Source: Sparassis latifolia (Eukaryota > Basidiomycota > Agaricomycetes > Polyporales > Sparassidaceae). Taken from it: a DNA stretch of 64,000 nt. This document shows, piece after piece, positions 25,766-37,670 of this stretch. Within the stretch, counting starts at the first letter, position 1; each line of letters begins with the position of its first letter. The stretch covers positions 1,240,001-1,304,000 of the forward strand of contig CM031556.1 of NCBI GenBank assembly GCA_018466975.1, in the 5' to 3' direction. Made by a program: the position numbers and the translations under genes. Under the pieces are notes generated by a model. The model did not search any database, was not told where the DNA came from, and worked only from the letters and a program-made list of their open reading frames with translations.

Positions 25766-27056
25766 ATCAAACAAGGTCATAACAATTCAGGACTGATACA
25801 TTGACTGTGATAGCTACTACAGGTCTGATATATTATTCAGTGGTTCCTACAACTCTCCTCTATGCCGTGCTCTCCCCCCTCTCCCTCGGCCGCTCTCGGT
25901 CCTTTATTGTGGATCTCCGGATGCCGACAACCTCATCGCCGGCCTGGTAGGTCTGAGATTTGCTCGAGATCTATTCTCGATTGCGCGGCAAAATCATGCC
26001 CTGTCGCGCCCTGTCGTGCCACCCCACCTGTGTCCCGCGGGTAGAGCTGTTTCACATAGAATGCAGCATGTAATCTTCCGTATCATATGTTCCAGTAATG
26101 GATTTCCTTTTAGAGACTTCAGTGTAGAATGCCAAATATTTTATTTTCATTCGGACGACATCAATGAACACGAACTTGTAAAATTACTAAATAGCCACTG
26201 ACAAACTAGCCTTGTGTCATGGGGAGACTGCCTCTGGTACTCATCCGTGGACCCACATAGTGACTGACCGCCTAACATGCAGGAAGGAAAGTCAAAGGAC
26301 TTGCCGACATAGTAGCAGAACTGCCTGCCAGAAGGGGTTCTGCAATGGTGGCTTCAACCGAATCCACATCTATGGTGACATCACCTTCTGCCTGCAACCA
26401 GGCAGGTACATGACACCATACCAACCTACAGTGTTCCCTCATAGACACCTGGATACTTGCCTGACGATATGCATATGCGGTGGCGCCTTCCAGGTGTTCT
26501 CGCGATCATGCAGGGATCGTGTTTATATGCTCCAGCCACCACCGCACGAACCAACCATGAAAAGAAATCACTGCATTCAAGGGCTTAGTCCACTGAGTTT
26601 GTCGACATGTGTGGAAACCACGTGGTATCTGTATACACTGAGCTCAGATATATATTTTGCCGGCAATGAAGTATCTACAAAGTACAAGCTTCACATACAT
26701 ACCTGTAAACACATGTACCATGTGCATGAACTACGAGTCATTCGTCGAGATGAACGTACATCATGTCTGAGTGTAGGCGTGGGCAGACACACGTCGCGTG
26801 ATCTCCACGGGAGCGTATCTCAGAGTGACACCTCATAGCCGCATGTCGACTCTTCTTGCACATGCGTCTTCGACTGATCTGCATGCACTTGTGATGCAGA
26901 CACTTCGGGCTGCCATGAAAATATATTTCTGCTCCTCAGCACTTGTCCTACGCATCCACGTCATGACCCACCCACTATGCCCCTACCCTCAAAATCGAAA
27001 AGAGAAGATAAAAGAGTAAGGTTTTATCGTATACGAGACTCCGATTGCGCTGTTCT
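25766..27056. other. Gap with no supported gene
   Basis: One 208-codon plus-strand frame (26212-26838) exists, but its composition (many His, Cys and Arg, no domain) looks accidental. The right part is probably the leader of the CACTA-like element. Its terminal repeats were not found. Confidence 0.4.
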
Positions 27057-30000
27057 AACCAACAGTTCATCTAGTATGAGTATCAGAAGCAGAAAGTTCC
27101 CTGTTGGTGTGAAGGATGCAAAGGCAAACACGTACCTCAATACACGCAGCATGATCACCAAACCAGGCCTCGATACAACTCAGAGAAGCAGTCAGACGAT
27201 GAGCGTGGGTCCGTCAAGCTAGGAGCCACCGGGATACTCAAGAAACTTGCGAAAAAACTTAAGTTGAGTCCGAAGAAGAATAGCACAGGCCTGTCTACAG
27301 CATCACCTCCTTCGCCCTCACAGACACCTCAGCCCGATTCAAGACCTTACAGTGTTGGGGAGGCAGAGGGCATGCAATCGCACTATCAGTGCTCACTTCC
27401 ATCGCCTATGCCAGTGGATTTCTCCAACGATCCCTCGTATGCCCCCAAACTGTGCCAGAGTGATAGCGCTAACATATTGCTCGCCGTTGAACCCGAAGAT
27501 AGTATTTTGGAGCACAGCGGAGAAGGTACGTCTCGCGTGTTGTGTCACACAGAGTAAACTGTCTGATAATGTAATTATAAAGTTCTGCCGTATCATGGTG
27601 AACCTGCGCTCGACTTGCAAGTGTCGCACAGTGCTCCGGTTGCAGACGACACCTCGTCTGGCAGTGCCCGTGCTTCACAAGAATCCGTTCTCAGCTACAC
27701 TACCCATTGTACCGCTATATCACCTGCACCCGATCTGGGTGTGCAGTTTGATGTCGACGTGAATGATCCTGACGCACACAACCTGTTAGGTCCAAATCTG
27801 GCCTTGGATGCGAACGTACAGCCTGCTATGGAACCTCGCCTTGAGATGCAAGTCCATCAAAATGCCGATAGGATTCATGAAGATGTACAAGACATGCCAC
27901 ACAATGTACGCTATGTCCCCCACGAGGTGCATGAGGTGCCCCGCGACATGCCACCCAACTCGATCGATATATTCACTGATGCTGCAGAACACTGGTTCTG
28001 GCGTGTCTTGCTTTGCTATGTTTGTGGCTGCACCTCCACTATCATGTTCCCTACTATGCTTGTGCATTGATTTTGCAGGTTATGCAGCTCATTTTCGTAG
28101 CAGTTGGTCTCCTATCGACTCAGGCTGATGCACCTACGACACTACTGACGGCTATCAAGAGACTGCACCTTGGTGACAACTTCGAGATAAAGGCAATGTG
28201 CCCCTCATGTCGTCGCATCTTTCCAAGCAGCCCATCGCTGACACTACGGTGCTCCTCGTGCAACATCCCCCTCTTCAAAAGAGTTGCTGTTCATGCGCGA
28301 CTTGTTCTTCCATTGGAGGCCTTTCAAGCAGATGATGCTGCAGACACCCAAGCTCAAGTACCTCTTCTGCAGACACCATTCTCGCTCCTATCGGAGCAAC
28401 TACCAGCATATGTCAATCGGCTTGAAGGGTCGCTTGACGCATGGCATGTCCATCCTCAAACACCTCCAGGTCAACTATGGAGCATGCAGGATGGAAAGTT
28501 ATGGCAAACCCTGCTGGGTCCTGATGGCCAGACGTTCTTCTACAATGGTCAAGATCGCACTAATCCCGATGAATTGCGCATCGGTATTACCCTCCACTTT
28601 GATGGGTGCGTTCACTGTCCCTCAATCTTCGTATTACTTATAACACTACTTCCATTAGATTTGGCTACCAGCGCAGCCAGTTCTCTGGGAAGCATAGCAC
28701 AGGTGTGCTCTCAAACTGCTTTGCTAACCTTGAAGTTCAAGACAAGTATGTACTTCTCTCTTTCCGAAGCACAGGCTCTGACAACGATACCAGATATCAA
28801 TCTAGAAATCTAGTTCTATGCGGTATCACACCAGGCCCAAAGGAACTCAGCGCCGATGAGCTGCAGCATTTCATGAAGGCATATGTAGATGATTTATTGA
28901 AGCTGTACGATGACGGGACTGTCATCAAGATGAAGCTGCAACCCGAAGGTGTGTTAGCTCATATGCTGCTCAAGAAGTCTTTCTTGAACGGTACCCATTT
29001 CAGGCGGCGTGTGCATGTCCTTCTATTAGCAGTTTGCTGTGATCATCCGGCGCTGTGTCGAATTGTGGGCTTCGGTGATCACAATACAAAGGAAGGATTC
29101 TGCTCAAGGTGCAAAATCAAACATGCAGATCTTGAAACGGAAGCAGGGATGACAATTGGTGGTAAGCAATTAGGACCAGATGTCGATGCTTCTGCACTGA
29201 ATAGAGTGTTGCTAGCATTCCCAGCAAGAGATGGTGAAGAACATCGGCAACACGCTCAGGAATATCTGCAAGAAATGGACCCTCAAAGGCGGGCAGAATT
29301 CTTTATGCAGCATGCCACACGATACTATGAACTCTCTCATCTGCCGTACTTTGATGCGGTGCATATGACAGTTGTCGACCCTATGCACAACATCCTTCTA
29401 GGTGTGTATCATATATTTGCGTTGTCTTTTCAATCGCTCATGTCTTTGATCTTCAGGCGTTGTCAAGACACAGTGGCTTGATGCATGGATCAACACGAAG
29501 GCCCTCCGAGAGCGAACGACAGTGAACAAGGTATGCCGTGAACTTGATCAAGTGCATGAATACCTCAAGATTGTGAGTAGTGCTCCTGTCCATGTGATGC
29601 ATGCTGAAATCTGTCTGTAGTTCGAGATGCCACAGTGGGTAGCACGTCTGCCGAACAATGTTGGATATGCAGCAGGAGGATCTCTTACAGCGGATGAATG
29701 GAAAGGTATGGCGTTGAATTACTGCCCAATAATTGTAAGTCTCAATTCAGTCTTCATTTTGATGTATTGATCCAATGCTCTTCCTTACCACAGGTTCCTC
29801 TCATATGGGACAAATGGCAGCCCTCCGCTGAAGCAACATATGAGAAGCGCATGAAGAAGTGGAAAGCTGATGACATCGCCCATCTATGACACATTTTGAA
29901 GGGCAAAAGCAGGGCGGATGGCACTAAAGAGCCCCGAGCCCCAAAGCCTGAACGTCGTATGCACCCTGAAGATGCTGACAACTTCTTGTCTCTTGCGGCA

Positions 30001-30345
30001 GCTCTTAAGGTGATTATGGGATGCAGCGTGAACATTACTGAATTGCCGCGTGCTCGTAAACTCTTACAAAGCTATCTAATCAACTTCTTGAAGGTACAGC
30101 TTATCTATAATTTGGGATAACCTGTGACCTCATGCAGCATTAACACGCAGATCCATCCAGACAATGTTAAGCTGAACTTCCACTATGTCACTCACATCTT
30201 CAAACAGATTGAAGACTATGGGCCAGTCTATGGCTTCTGGACATTCCTGTCTGAGCATTTGAACAAGGTGCTCAAGAGTTATACCACACGGCGAGTTGCT
30301 CCTCTCGTAATTCATCTTTGGGCTTGCTAAGAATCTGTTTTTCAT
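27057..30345 (+). pseudogene. CACTA/Plavaka-like (Tnp2 family) transposase, multi-exon, with a stop
   Basis: The gene opens with a zinc-binding head (CWCEGCKGKHVPQYTQHDHQ, about 27090-27155). A cysteine pair block follows (MCPSCRRIFP and LRCSSCNIPLFKR). The Tnp2 core runs LRIGITLHFDG, GITPGPKELSADELQHFMKA, RIVGFGDHNTKEGFCSRCKI, then PYFDAVHMTVVDPMHNILLG and KTQWLDAWI. The downstream block FEMPQWVARLPNNVGYAAGG is followed by LTADEWK. Introns with GT..AG ends separate these (for example after PMHNILLG at about 29400). A TGA at about 29887-29889 (HL-stop-HILKG) interrupts the 3' part, so the gene is probably inactive unless an unseen intron removes it. Transposases of this family cut and paste elements with CACTA-type ends; such ends were not located here. 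Confidence 0.75.
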
Positions 30346-30800
30346 CCTTCTTCATCTTCTTCAGCCGCTTTCTCAACGGCAGGGTGCCCTCATTATCAGC
30401 CTCATGTCCTGCAGCATCTCCGACCACTGCACTATTTTCCAGGTCTCATTTCAGCACTGCTATCTCATTTCTCACCTCTTCCACTGCTGCTGCGAGCTCT
30501 AAATTTGGTTGGATCTGCACGGGACCGAGAGGAAGAGGTGGTGGCAGTGGTAAGTGTCCTATCATCTTGAATTACTGGTGGAACTGATCTAGTGTAGGGG
30601 GTACAGCACCAGGGGTATTCACAGTGAAGTCATGAACAAATTGCTGGTACTGCTGGAAGAATGCAACCGGGTTTAAGGCCTGTATGTGTGGTGCTGGGTT
30701 GGGCTGGAGAGGGATATTCAGCGGAGCTGCAGGGCCACCTGCAGGCAGATTCAGGTGAGCAGAGTTCCACTGAGGAGGGGGGTTCATGCTGATCTTCAAT
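30255..30800 (-). pseudogene. Antisense coding-like gene at the 3' end of the CACTA-like transposase
   Basis: The minus strand reads MKISMNPPPQWNSAHLNLPA.., Pro/Gln-rich to TLDQFHQ at 30572, then after a gap of intron size PLPPPLPLGPVQIQPNLELA, a coiled stretch (AAVEEVRNEIAVLK, one TGA where Trp would fit, DLENSAV) and a basic end (LRKRLKKMKKDEKQ). The heptad-like middle and basic tail look like a small DNA-binding accessory protein. Similar small second genes occur in such elements (inference). One nonsense codon is present. Confidence 0.45.
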
Positions 30801-30869
30801 TTAGAAGGAGTATAGGGCTATCAATCTTAGGCTTATTATGGGACTCTTGGGGTACAGATGCTGGGTGAG

Positions 30870-31400
30870 CGGATGCGGAGGCTTGACGTGCGATGGGCGC
30901 CTGTGCGAGTGTGTCATTGTGATCACGTGCTCGTATTTAATTGCATTTATTTGAAGATTTATTGGCTGCCTGTGCGCACCAGTACACACTGGGTGATTAG
31001 AGTACATACACCCACTGTATGCGTAGGGAGACCACATATACATACACATATATGGACATGTGGTGTACATAAGTGCATGCAATGTCGCATCCTGAGGGCT
31101 CCTCACATAGTCCGACTGGTCTGTACCTTAGCAGTCACTATGTAGACACAATTACACTACCATCTACTGACATCAACTACATGATTTTGTATACTTCTGT
31201 ATCTTCAGAGAATACGCGTCTACGCGAGGCTCGTTTACGGACCATCGCCGCATCTTTGTTTATATGTGTTGATTATATGGACACCTTACTACACGCATTT
31301 GTTTCTACCAGCTGCTTGAACGCGGTGAATAACCCTGTGCATCTCGTCCGGCAACTGGCAGCATTTCTCAATCCAGCGATGGGCACGAGCACGGGCCTTG
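30870..31400. other. Spacer, nothing recognised
   Basis: AT- and CA-rich sequence with several TATAC/ACATA repeats; no frame of substance. Confidence 0.4.
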
Positions 31401-31448
31401 CACCACTCGGTACGAAGCTCTAGAAGATTTCGTGAGCATTAAGAAGTC

Positions 31449-34400
31449 TTAGAAACATACAAGTAAAAAATGCCAACCTTTGCTGATGCTGCCATCAGTC
31501 GCACTGCTACTCCCCACGCCATGTCTCCACCATATCCAAGACAAAGTCTTGCAGCTCTGAGTTTCTCCCTGCATCCCCTCCGTCATTCCTCGGACATCTT
31601 CATCTTGCAGCAGGCACAAGTCATGGAGCATCAAAGGCTCATTAAGTAAGGTAGACAACGAGATGATGGCTTTGTATGCACAGCGATAGCATGCTGCATC
31701 GGTGTTGACCTTATCCTGTGTGTGCCCGATGACTGTCTTCGCTCGGGTGAGATATCGTTGCCCATGGACGAAGCGGTCCTTGAACTTGTACAGATGGGCA
31801 TGCACGCGGAGATGTCACTGGAGATCCTCTAGCGCATCGTGTGCTTGTGAAACCCTCAGACGCAACTCGTATCTCTGGATGCGAGAGTTGCAAGGGGTAC
31901 CAGAGGGTAACTCCGATGGTAAATAGAGTGCCATTTCTTGCACAGGGACCTCCTTGACAGCTGCGGCTGCGGTTCGCGCGCGCAATGCCATGGTGCTAGG
32001 CATGAACAACTGCTGCATGTCTGCCCATGCATCTATCTTGTGATGAAGAGCATTGCACGGTTGATGACCTTAGCCCATTGAAGATCCGTGGAATGTGCTC
32101 CAAGGCCCTCTGTGTCCTGTCGAAGATGATACCTGGCAACAGGCTATGAGAACATGACAAACGTTATGACTGCTCGCACTTACTGCTGTTCCTGCAGCTC
32201 AATCCCGATCATGATCATGACACTCGGGGAAACGAGGTCACATAGCATGCCACATTGTTCACTGTTCTCCAACTCCACAGCCTCCTCATTTGCCAGTTGC
32301 AGGTGCACAGATGCTTGGGTCATGGCTGTATTGGTGCAGAATATCAGGCCAATGTTCTGTAATATGCCGCAAATACGTACCAGGACGGGTAACAACGAAT
32401 GGGTTAGGTTTCGAAGGGTCCTTCTCCCATGACTCTACAACAGTTCTCCATGTGTCACGATCTTCTTGCGTCACTGCGTCGTTAAGTTCTGCAAATGCAA
32501 AGACTTGATTGTTGCGCTCCGGCGGCCAGAAACAAGGCAGCTTTAACATTATTAGTTTAGAGATGAGCAGAATACTCATTGCAATTACTCACGCATTCGA
32601 CATACTTTCCTCCAGTTGTAGTCTGCGAACACATCGTCAAGAAAGTCGCGTCGCGAACTGGGGCCCATCTTCTTCATGCTTGAAGAGTACTGGTTTGAGT
32701 CTGACCATGGCTGCTCAACGCCCTCGCTGTCTGTCTCAGCCACATGGGGAGCATTGTGGAATGAGTAATTGTCCTGGCATGACTGTTGATGGGCATAGAT
32801 ATGGAATTTTGGGACAAGGAACACGAAATTGTGGCCGTCCATCTGAAATGGACAATATTCGTATATTCGGTGCCGGTTCCGTATGTTTTTGGACCACTGA
32901 CACACAATGTTGTAGGAGACCACGATATCATGTGGTGCATCATTCCCCAGAGTGGAGAAGAACATATAATCCATATTGACATATCTAACCAGTACTGATC
33001 AGTACGAGGACACGAACGATTGTGAACACGAGCTTATTGCTCTCCTTTTTGAAGGTCGCCAATGCTGCATGGCAGTCTCATGTTATGGCGTGTGCATGTG
33101 ACGGCACCAATGCCACTTGCCGCTGTACCTGCGACTGAGCCCCTGATGTTGGGCAACTTGACCACATCGTGGTTGTTGCAAGTACTTTGCTCTTCCTTCA
33201 CAAGGGAGTCATATGTGCTGAGATACTCCTTGTATGCTTTTTCCTCCACAAAGTATGCATAGCCATGGTTAAGTCCAGGATCGATGCTGTCGGAAGACAC
33301 CTTCTTACATTTGAGGTAAAAGTTTGCATCTAGCCTGACGAACAGCCGGTATATCCACCTGTCGCCGCATGTTAGTATTCAGCGTAAATCAACCGAAATT
33401 ACTGATCATGAACTCACCTTTGGTCTTCTGAGGTTTTCTCCCAGTCCGGGGGCAGATTCTTGCCAGGGTGTGGACACGCCAGGCAAAGAATCGCACATGA
33501 CCCAGGTTGGGTCGCCTGTACCCCTCCAGGTTCATGGCCCCAGCCTGCTTGTTTCAGCATTTTGAGATGCCTCCACATGCGCATGATACGCATGAAGGCA
33601 GGATAATGATCCTACACTTTGTCAGCGATGATTAAGCTTAGAGCTTAAGACATGACGTACTTTGGGGGTGTGCACACTAGTGTTATCAGTCAATCGGGCA
33701 AGACTCTGATAAAACTCATAACCGGACATCTTCGACTGAGTGGACAGCAGGTGGGCAAACTGACAGAGTGCAAACATCGCTGCAGTTTTGGGATTTGTCA
33801 AGGTTGCAGGGAACAATCGTGCTCGGAGAAGTTGAGTGGTGTGAATCTCGGCCATCTCACAGTCACAAGAATCCAGCCCTACTTCGTGTATACCATTAGT
33901 GTCCAATATCAAGAAGTTGTCCGCTGTGGCTCGCACAGGCAAACAACATCGCTCCCCAATGGTGCGACCCAACTGAATCTGCAACCCGAGTCTTTTCAAT
34001 GAGTCACGCTCGAAGTGAGTGCCACGCCAGGTCTGCAACGGATTTGCGAGTAAGATCGTCATGCCACCATAATAGTAAACATTGTACTGACCTGCACGCG
34101 ATGGAAAGGAATGAGCTGGTGGAGATTTACGGCGCATGTGCGACAGTAAATGCCAAGGTCTAAGCAATCTTCACAGTGAATCATAGCCAGACCTTCCTCA
34201 CAAACCCTGCAGCGCCCAGAGTCAAAGCCACAACACCCTTCGAGATGCAACATCTCAGTGAGATAGTTGTTGATCTCTGGAACCCATTTTTTGAGAGGGT
34301 GATCCTGCATACCATAAGCAACAATTATCTTCAAACGAAATCGTGAAAAACTCACTCCTGCACTGTGCCGATGGGGCTTTTGTCCAGATGAGTTTTCTAC

Positions 34401-34736
34401 GTCCTCTAGATACTGCAGATCCAAGTCAAAAAGGTTGACGTCCTCCTCGCTATCTCCAACCTCAGAGTCTACATGACCACAGATCTCCGACATATTGAAT
34501 GATGGCACGCTTCGTTCATCTGTATCTGTGCTGGGAGCACTGTAGAATGACGTCTGAGCAGAGACCTTGGCGGCTCCAGATACATATTCTGTGTGCCGCA
34601 CGATGTCGCGTTGGGGTGGAACGAGGTAGTGAGTGTAGCTATCACAGGCGCCGTGCTGGCAGCACTGCTTTCCAAGACAGTGTACATGTCGAAGTTGGGG
34701 TACATTTCTTCCTGGCCATGATAGAGACTGCAGCAT
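31449..34736 (-). pseudogene. KDZ transposase A (Kyakuja-Dileera-Zisupton), multi-exon, catalytic-site change
   Basis: From the N-terminus: an acidic head (about 34600-34380); a Cys cluster (CCGFDSGRCRVCEEGLAMIH then CEDCLDLGIYCRTC, about 34260-34130); LILDTNGIHEVGLDSCDCEM; and LLSTQSKMSGYEFYQSLARL. Then come RLFVRLDANFYLK and IDPGLNHGYAYFVEEKAYKE with STCNNHD. The core continues NMDYMFF.., SYNIVCQWSKN, FLVPKFHIYAHQQSCQDNYS and SMKKMGPSSRRDFLDDVF, and the C-terminal RLRVSQAHDALEDLQ with GQRYLTRAKTVIGHTQDKV. The usual DIACQ block reads NIVCQ, so the predicted second catalytic Asp is Asn. KDZ enzymes are RNase-H-fold transposases. Introns are visible, but an intact chain was not assembled. Confidence 0.8.
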
Positions 34737-34919
34737 TGCAGAAGAGCTTCAGTTGCGCCCAAGGATTCATTTTGTCTGAGGGGTTCAGGTAGTAGATGGA
34801 CGAGACGGGGATGAATGCACAGGGGAAAAAAATTACGCCATCGTGAACCCTGCATGCAGCTGCCACGAGAAGAAAAAATACCGGTTAGACTACGAGTGAC
34901 AGTGTGCATTGTCAGGGGT

Positions 34920-35564
34920 GCTCACAAACTGAATGGACAATTCCTGTGCCAAGTGCCCATAGCGAATGCGTGATATATCACTCGCCGGTAGTGGACCACA
35001 GTCGTTCGCTTGTGTTGGATTCTTCCTCTGTCTGCTGCAGCACTACAGAAAGTGTCTGGTATTTAGTATCAGCCTTCAGCATGCAGAATGTCATCGCACC
35101 AAGCGGAATCTTATTGCTCCTTGTAAATACTTGCGAGAGCAAGCATTTGGCCTGAGGTTCAGACTGCAGTAGGTGTTGCCGCCTATCAACTGAATGGATG
35201 AACATCAGAAATGCCCGATAAGCTTCACGATGACGCAGATCGTGCGCAACTGTGCCACTCACCTCCATTGAAAACTGTCATAGAAGTGTCAAGCCATCTC
35301 TTACGAACAAACACTACTTCACGCTGACGAGTCACTAACATATCAAATATATTGAACTGATTGTCACAACGTCAAACAAGCTAGCATGGATGGCCATATC
35401 ACACATTTCTTATTACACCACTAGCTATGGAAATAGCATGATCCACCAACCTCAAACTTCCGCCAAATACAACCTTGACCGAACGACCGTCAATACCACA
35501 CTGGACGTCCTGATCACCGACCAACGTGCGAGGCCTATATGACTAAACTTGCGCACGGTAAATT
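34920..35564. other. Spacer upstream of KDZ A
   Basis: Short frames only. It may include the 5' leader and one end of the KDZ A element, but I could not pair terminal repeats. Confidence 0.4.
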
Positions 35565-36420
35565 TAGCTGTGGTTCCCACTTTTGTATAACAATGGCCCA
35601 GGTAGCTGGGCAAGGTGTTGTTCACTACTCACCAGTTCTTGTCAATTGTCAAAGTTATTGTTAACAACAGTCTGAGAGGATTGTAATACAATAACAACTT
35701 GTACAAAACAATTTGCACTCAGCCAGGCTTGAACCCTGGTCTTCTGGACACATGATTACATAAGCACATGCCACACAATTTACCAATTGCTCCATTAAGC
35801 CATGCATTTCTTTCAGCCTCAATTCTATATAAGGCTACTGCCTTCTCCAATATACATATTAGAATCTTTTGTAATAACTACTATATCCTGTTGTTACTGT
35901 GGCTTCTAACAGTGATTGATGTCCCTATTAATAAGTCTTTGAGTGCCTAATATTAAGCATTTCCTTTTTAGTTCAGTAAATATTCAAATAAGATTAAAAC
36001 TGTAATATCAAAATTTATAGATGTAATAAAGCTATTAGAAGAGTGAAATAAATAGAAAAATGTAGGCAACTAACTTTTAGAAGCCACAGTAACAACAGAA
36101 TATAGTAGTTATTACAAAAGATTCTAATATGTATATTAGAGAAGACAGTAGCCTTATATAGAATTGAGGCTGAGAGAAATGCATGGCTTAATGGAGCAAT
36201 TGGTAAATTGTGTGGCATGTGCTTATGTAATCATGTGTCCAGAAGACCAGGGTTCAAGCCTGGCTGAGTGCAAGTTGTTTTGTACAAGTTGTTATTGTAT
36301 TACAATCCTCTCAGACTGTTGTTAACAATAACTTTGACAATTGACAAGAACTGGTGAGTAGTGAACAACACCTTGCCCAGCTACCTGCAGTATTGTTATA
36401 CAATACTGGCCACCACTGGT
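35565..36420. mobile_element. Palindromic hAT-like non-autonomous element 1 with tRNA-like modules
   Basis: The arms of about 350 bp (35565-35910 and 36072-36420) are inverted copies around a 160-bp AT-rich centre. The left end is AGCTGTGGTTCCCAC and the right end GGCCACCACTGGT. An imperfect 8-bp duplication (GGTAAATT at 35557-35564, GATAAATC at 36421-36428; 6 of 8) flanks it, as hAT elements make. Each arm carries an outward-facing tRNA-like unit, described separately. No protein is encoded. Confidence 0.6.
36182..36268 (+). ncRNA. tRNA-like unit in the right arm of element 1 (mirror copy in the left arm)
   Basis: TGGCTTAATGGAGCAATTGG (from 36184) resembles an A box plus D arm. CCAGGGTTCAAGCCTGG (36246-36262) forms a perfect 5-bp T-arm-like hairpin with a B-box-like GGTTCAAGCC. 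The acceptor arm does not pair, so this is not a working tRNA. It looks like a SINE-type Pol III promoter. The inverse copy lies at about 35713-35800 on the minus strand. Confidence 0.45.
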
Positions 36421-36428
36421 GATAAATC

Positions 36429-37130
36429 ATGTACTACTCCAGCAATGTGTGCGAACAGCTATAGTGCGATCCCTGTCAAACGTACACACCTCTACAGTAA
36501 CATGCCAGTGAACAGCTGAACCTCGAATAAGATTCATCCCTGCTCCATTGCACGGACATCCGGACATAGCCAGGACAATGATGACGATGAAGTCAGGGTG
36601 ACCACGACAATATAGCGATGACGATGACAACAACAGGGAGTGATGGCAACAACAACATGCGAGCAAAGGCGGCGATGACGGGGAAGCGAGGGTGATGAGG
36701 ACGTAGTAGTGAGGGCAATGACGACATGAGAGAGATGACAACACCAATGGACAATAATAACTATCAAGTGAGACAATGACAATCAAGTGGCACAATGACC
36801 ATAAAGTAGACAACAACCACCAAGGTGAAGCGATGACCATGAGGAAGAACAACTACAACCATAAGGAAGAACGACGACGACCACGAGGGATGGCGATGAC
36901 AAGTGAGGGATGACGACAACGATGGTAAGGGACGACGACGGTGAGGAACGATAACGGTGAGGAACGATGATGGTGAGGAATGACGACAGTGAGGAATGAT
37001 GACAGTGAGGAATGATGATTGTGAGGAATGATGACTACTACTACTACGGTGAGGAACAACGACTACAGTGAGGAACAACGACTATGGTGAGGAATGATGA
37101 TGACTACGGTGCACCAGTCCAAGTACCTAC
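36429..37130. repeat. Imperfect minisatellite, about 15-bp GGTGAGGAACGATGA-type unit
   Basis: From about 36560 the sequence becomes a GA/CA-rich low-complexity tract. From about 36915 to 37110 it resolves into repeats of GTGAGGAATGATGA and variants. Long frames here (for example His/Ser-rich on the minus strand) are products of the repeat and not genes. The tract abuts the left end of the KDZ B element. Confidence 0.7.
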
Positions 37131-37238
37131 ATTATAATACATCCCAGTCATTACTGCACAGCCCAATACAATGTGTCCGCTAATCACCGTACCAGGCCCC
37201 ATTATGATTCTGCACTAATAAGCATCCCACATTATGAT
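37131..37238 (+). repeat. Left terminal inverted repeat of KDZ B
   Basis: Inverted match of 48924-49031. It contains three ATTATAAT/ATTATGAT motifs (37131, 37201, 37231), a spacing that could serve as transposase-binding sites. Confidence 0.8.
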
Positions 37239-37670
37239 GTCCGCTCTCCCAACATATCAGGATTTTCCATCTTGGAATAAAATACAGAAACCCAGATTTG
37301 GCAAGAAAAAACATACCACATCTTCCCACACTTCTCTGCCCCCAAATTTGTGCCAAAAAAAATGCAAAATCTTAAAACATATTCTATTCATTCAGAGCAT
37401 ACCAGAGCCAGCCCTGTAGTACATTATAAGAATGTCAAGCATTTGTCAACATACAGGCCACATGGGCCTAGCTGAGAATGGGGATGAAAGGATGAGAATG
37501 CGAGCGATACGAAAATGGGAAAACAGCGAACAACAAACAGAACAGAAAGGTGATGAATGGGTGGATGCAGCAACAAATGGAATGTGACTAGCAGGTGGAC
37601 AACATAACAAGCAGGAACACCACAAACAGCAGGATGACAAAAAGGGCAAACCTTTCAAAACAGATATCAA

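Noticed and set aside
26212..26838. 208-codon plus-strand open frame
   Set aside because: Composition is rich in His, Cys and Arg with no domain, no exon context and no homology I can recall; most likely chance in a GC-moderate gap.
36182..36268. Functional tRNA gene
   Set aside because: The A and B boxes and T-arm are present, but the acceptor arm does not pair and the anticodon arm is not recognisable, so I call it tRNA-like only.
36427..37078. His/Ser-rich minus-strand frames of 68-141 codons
   Set aside because: They are read-through of a simple GA/CA minisatellite; all frames stay open because the repeat lacks stop codons.
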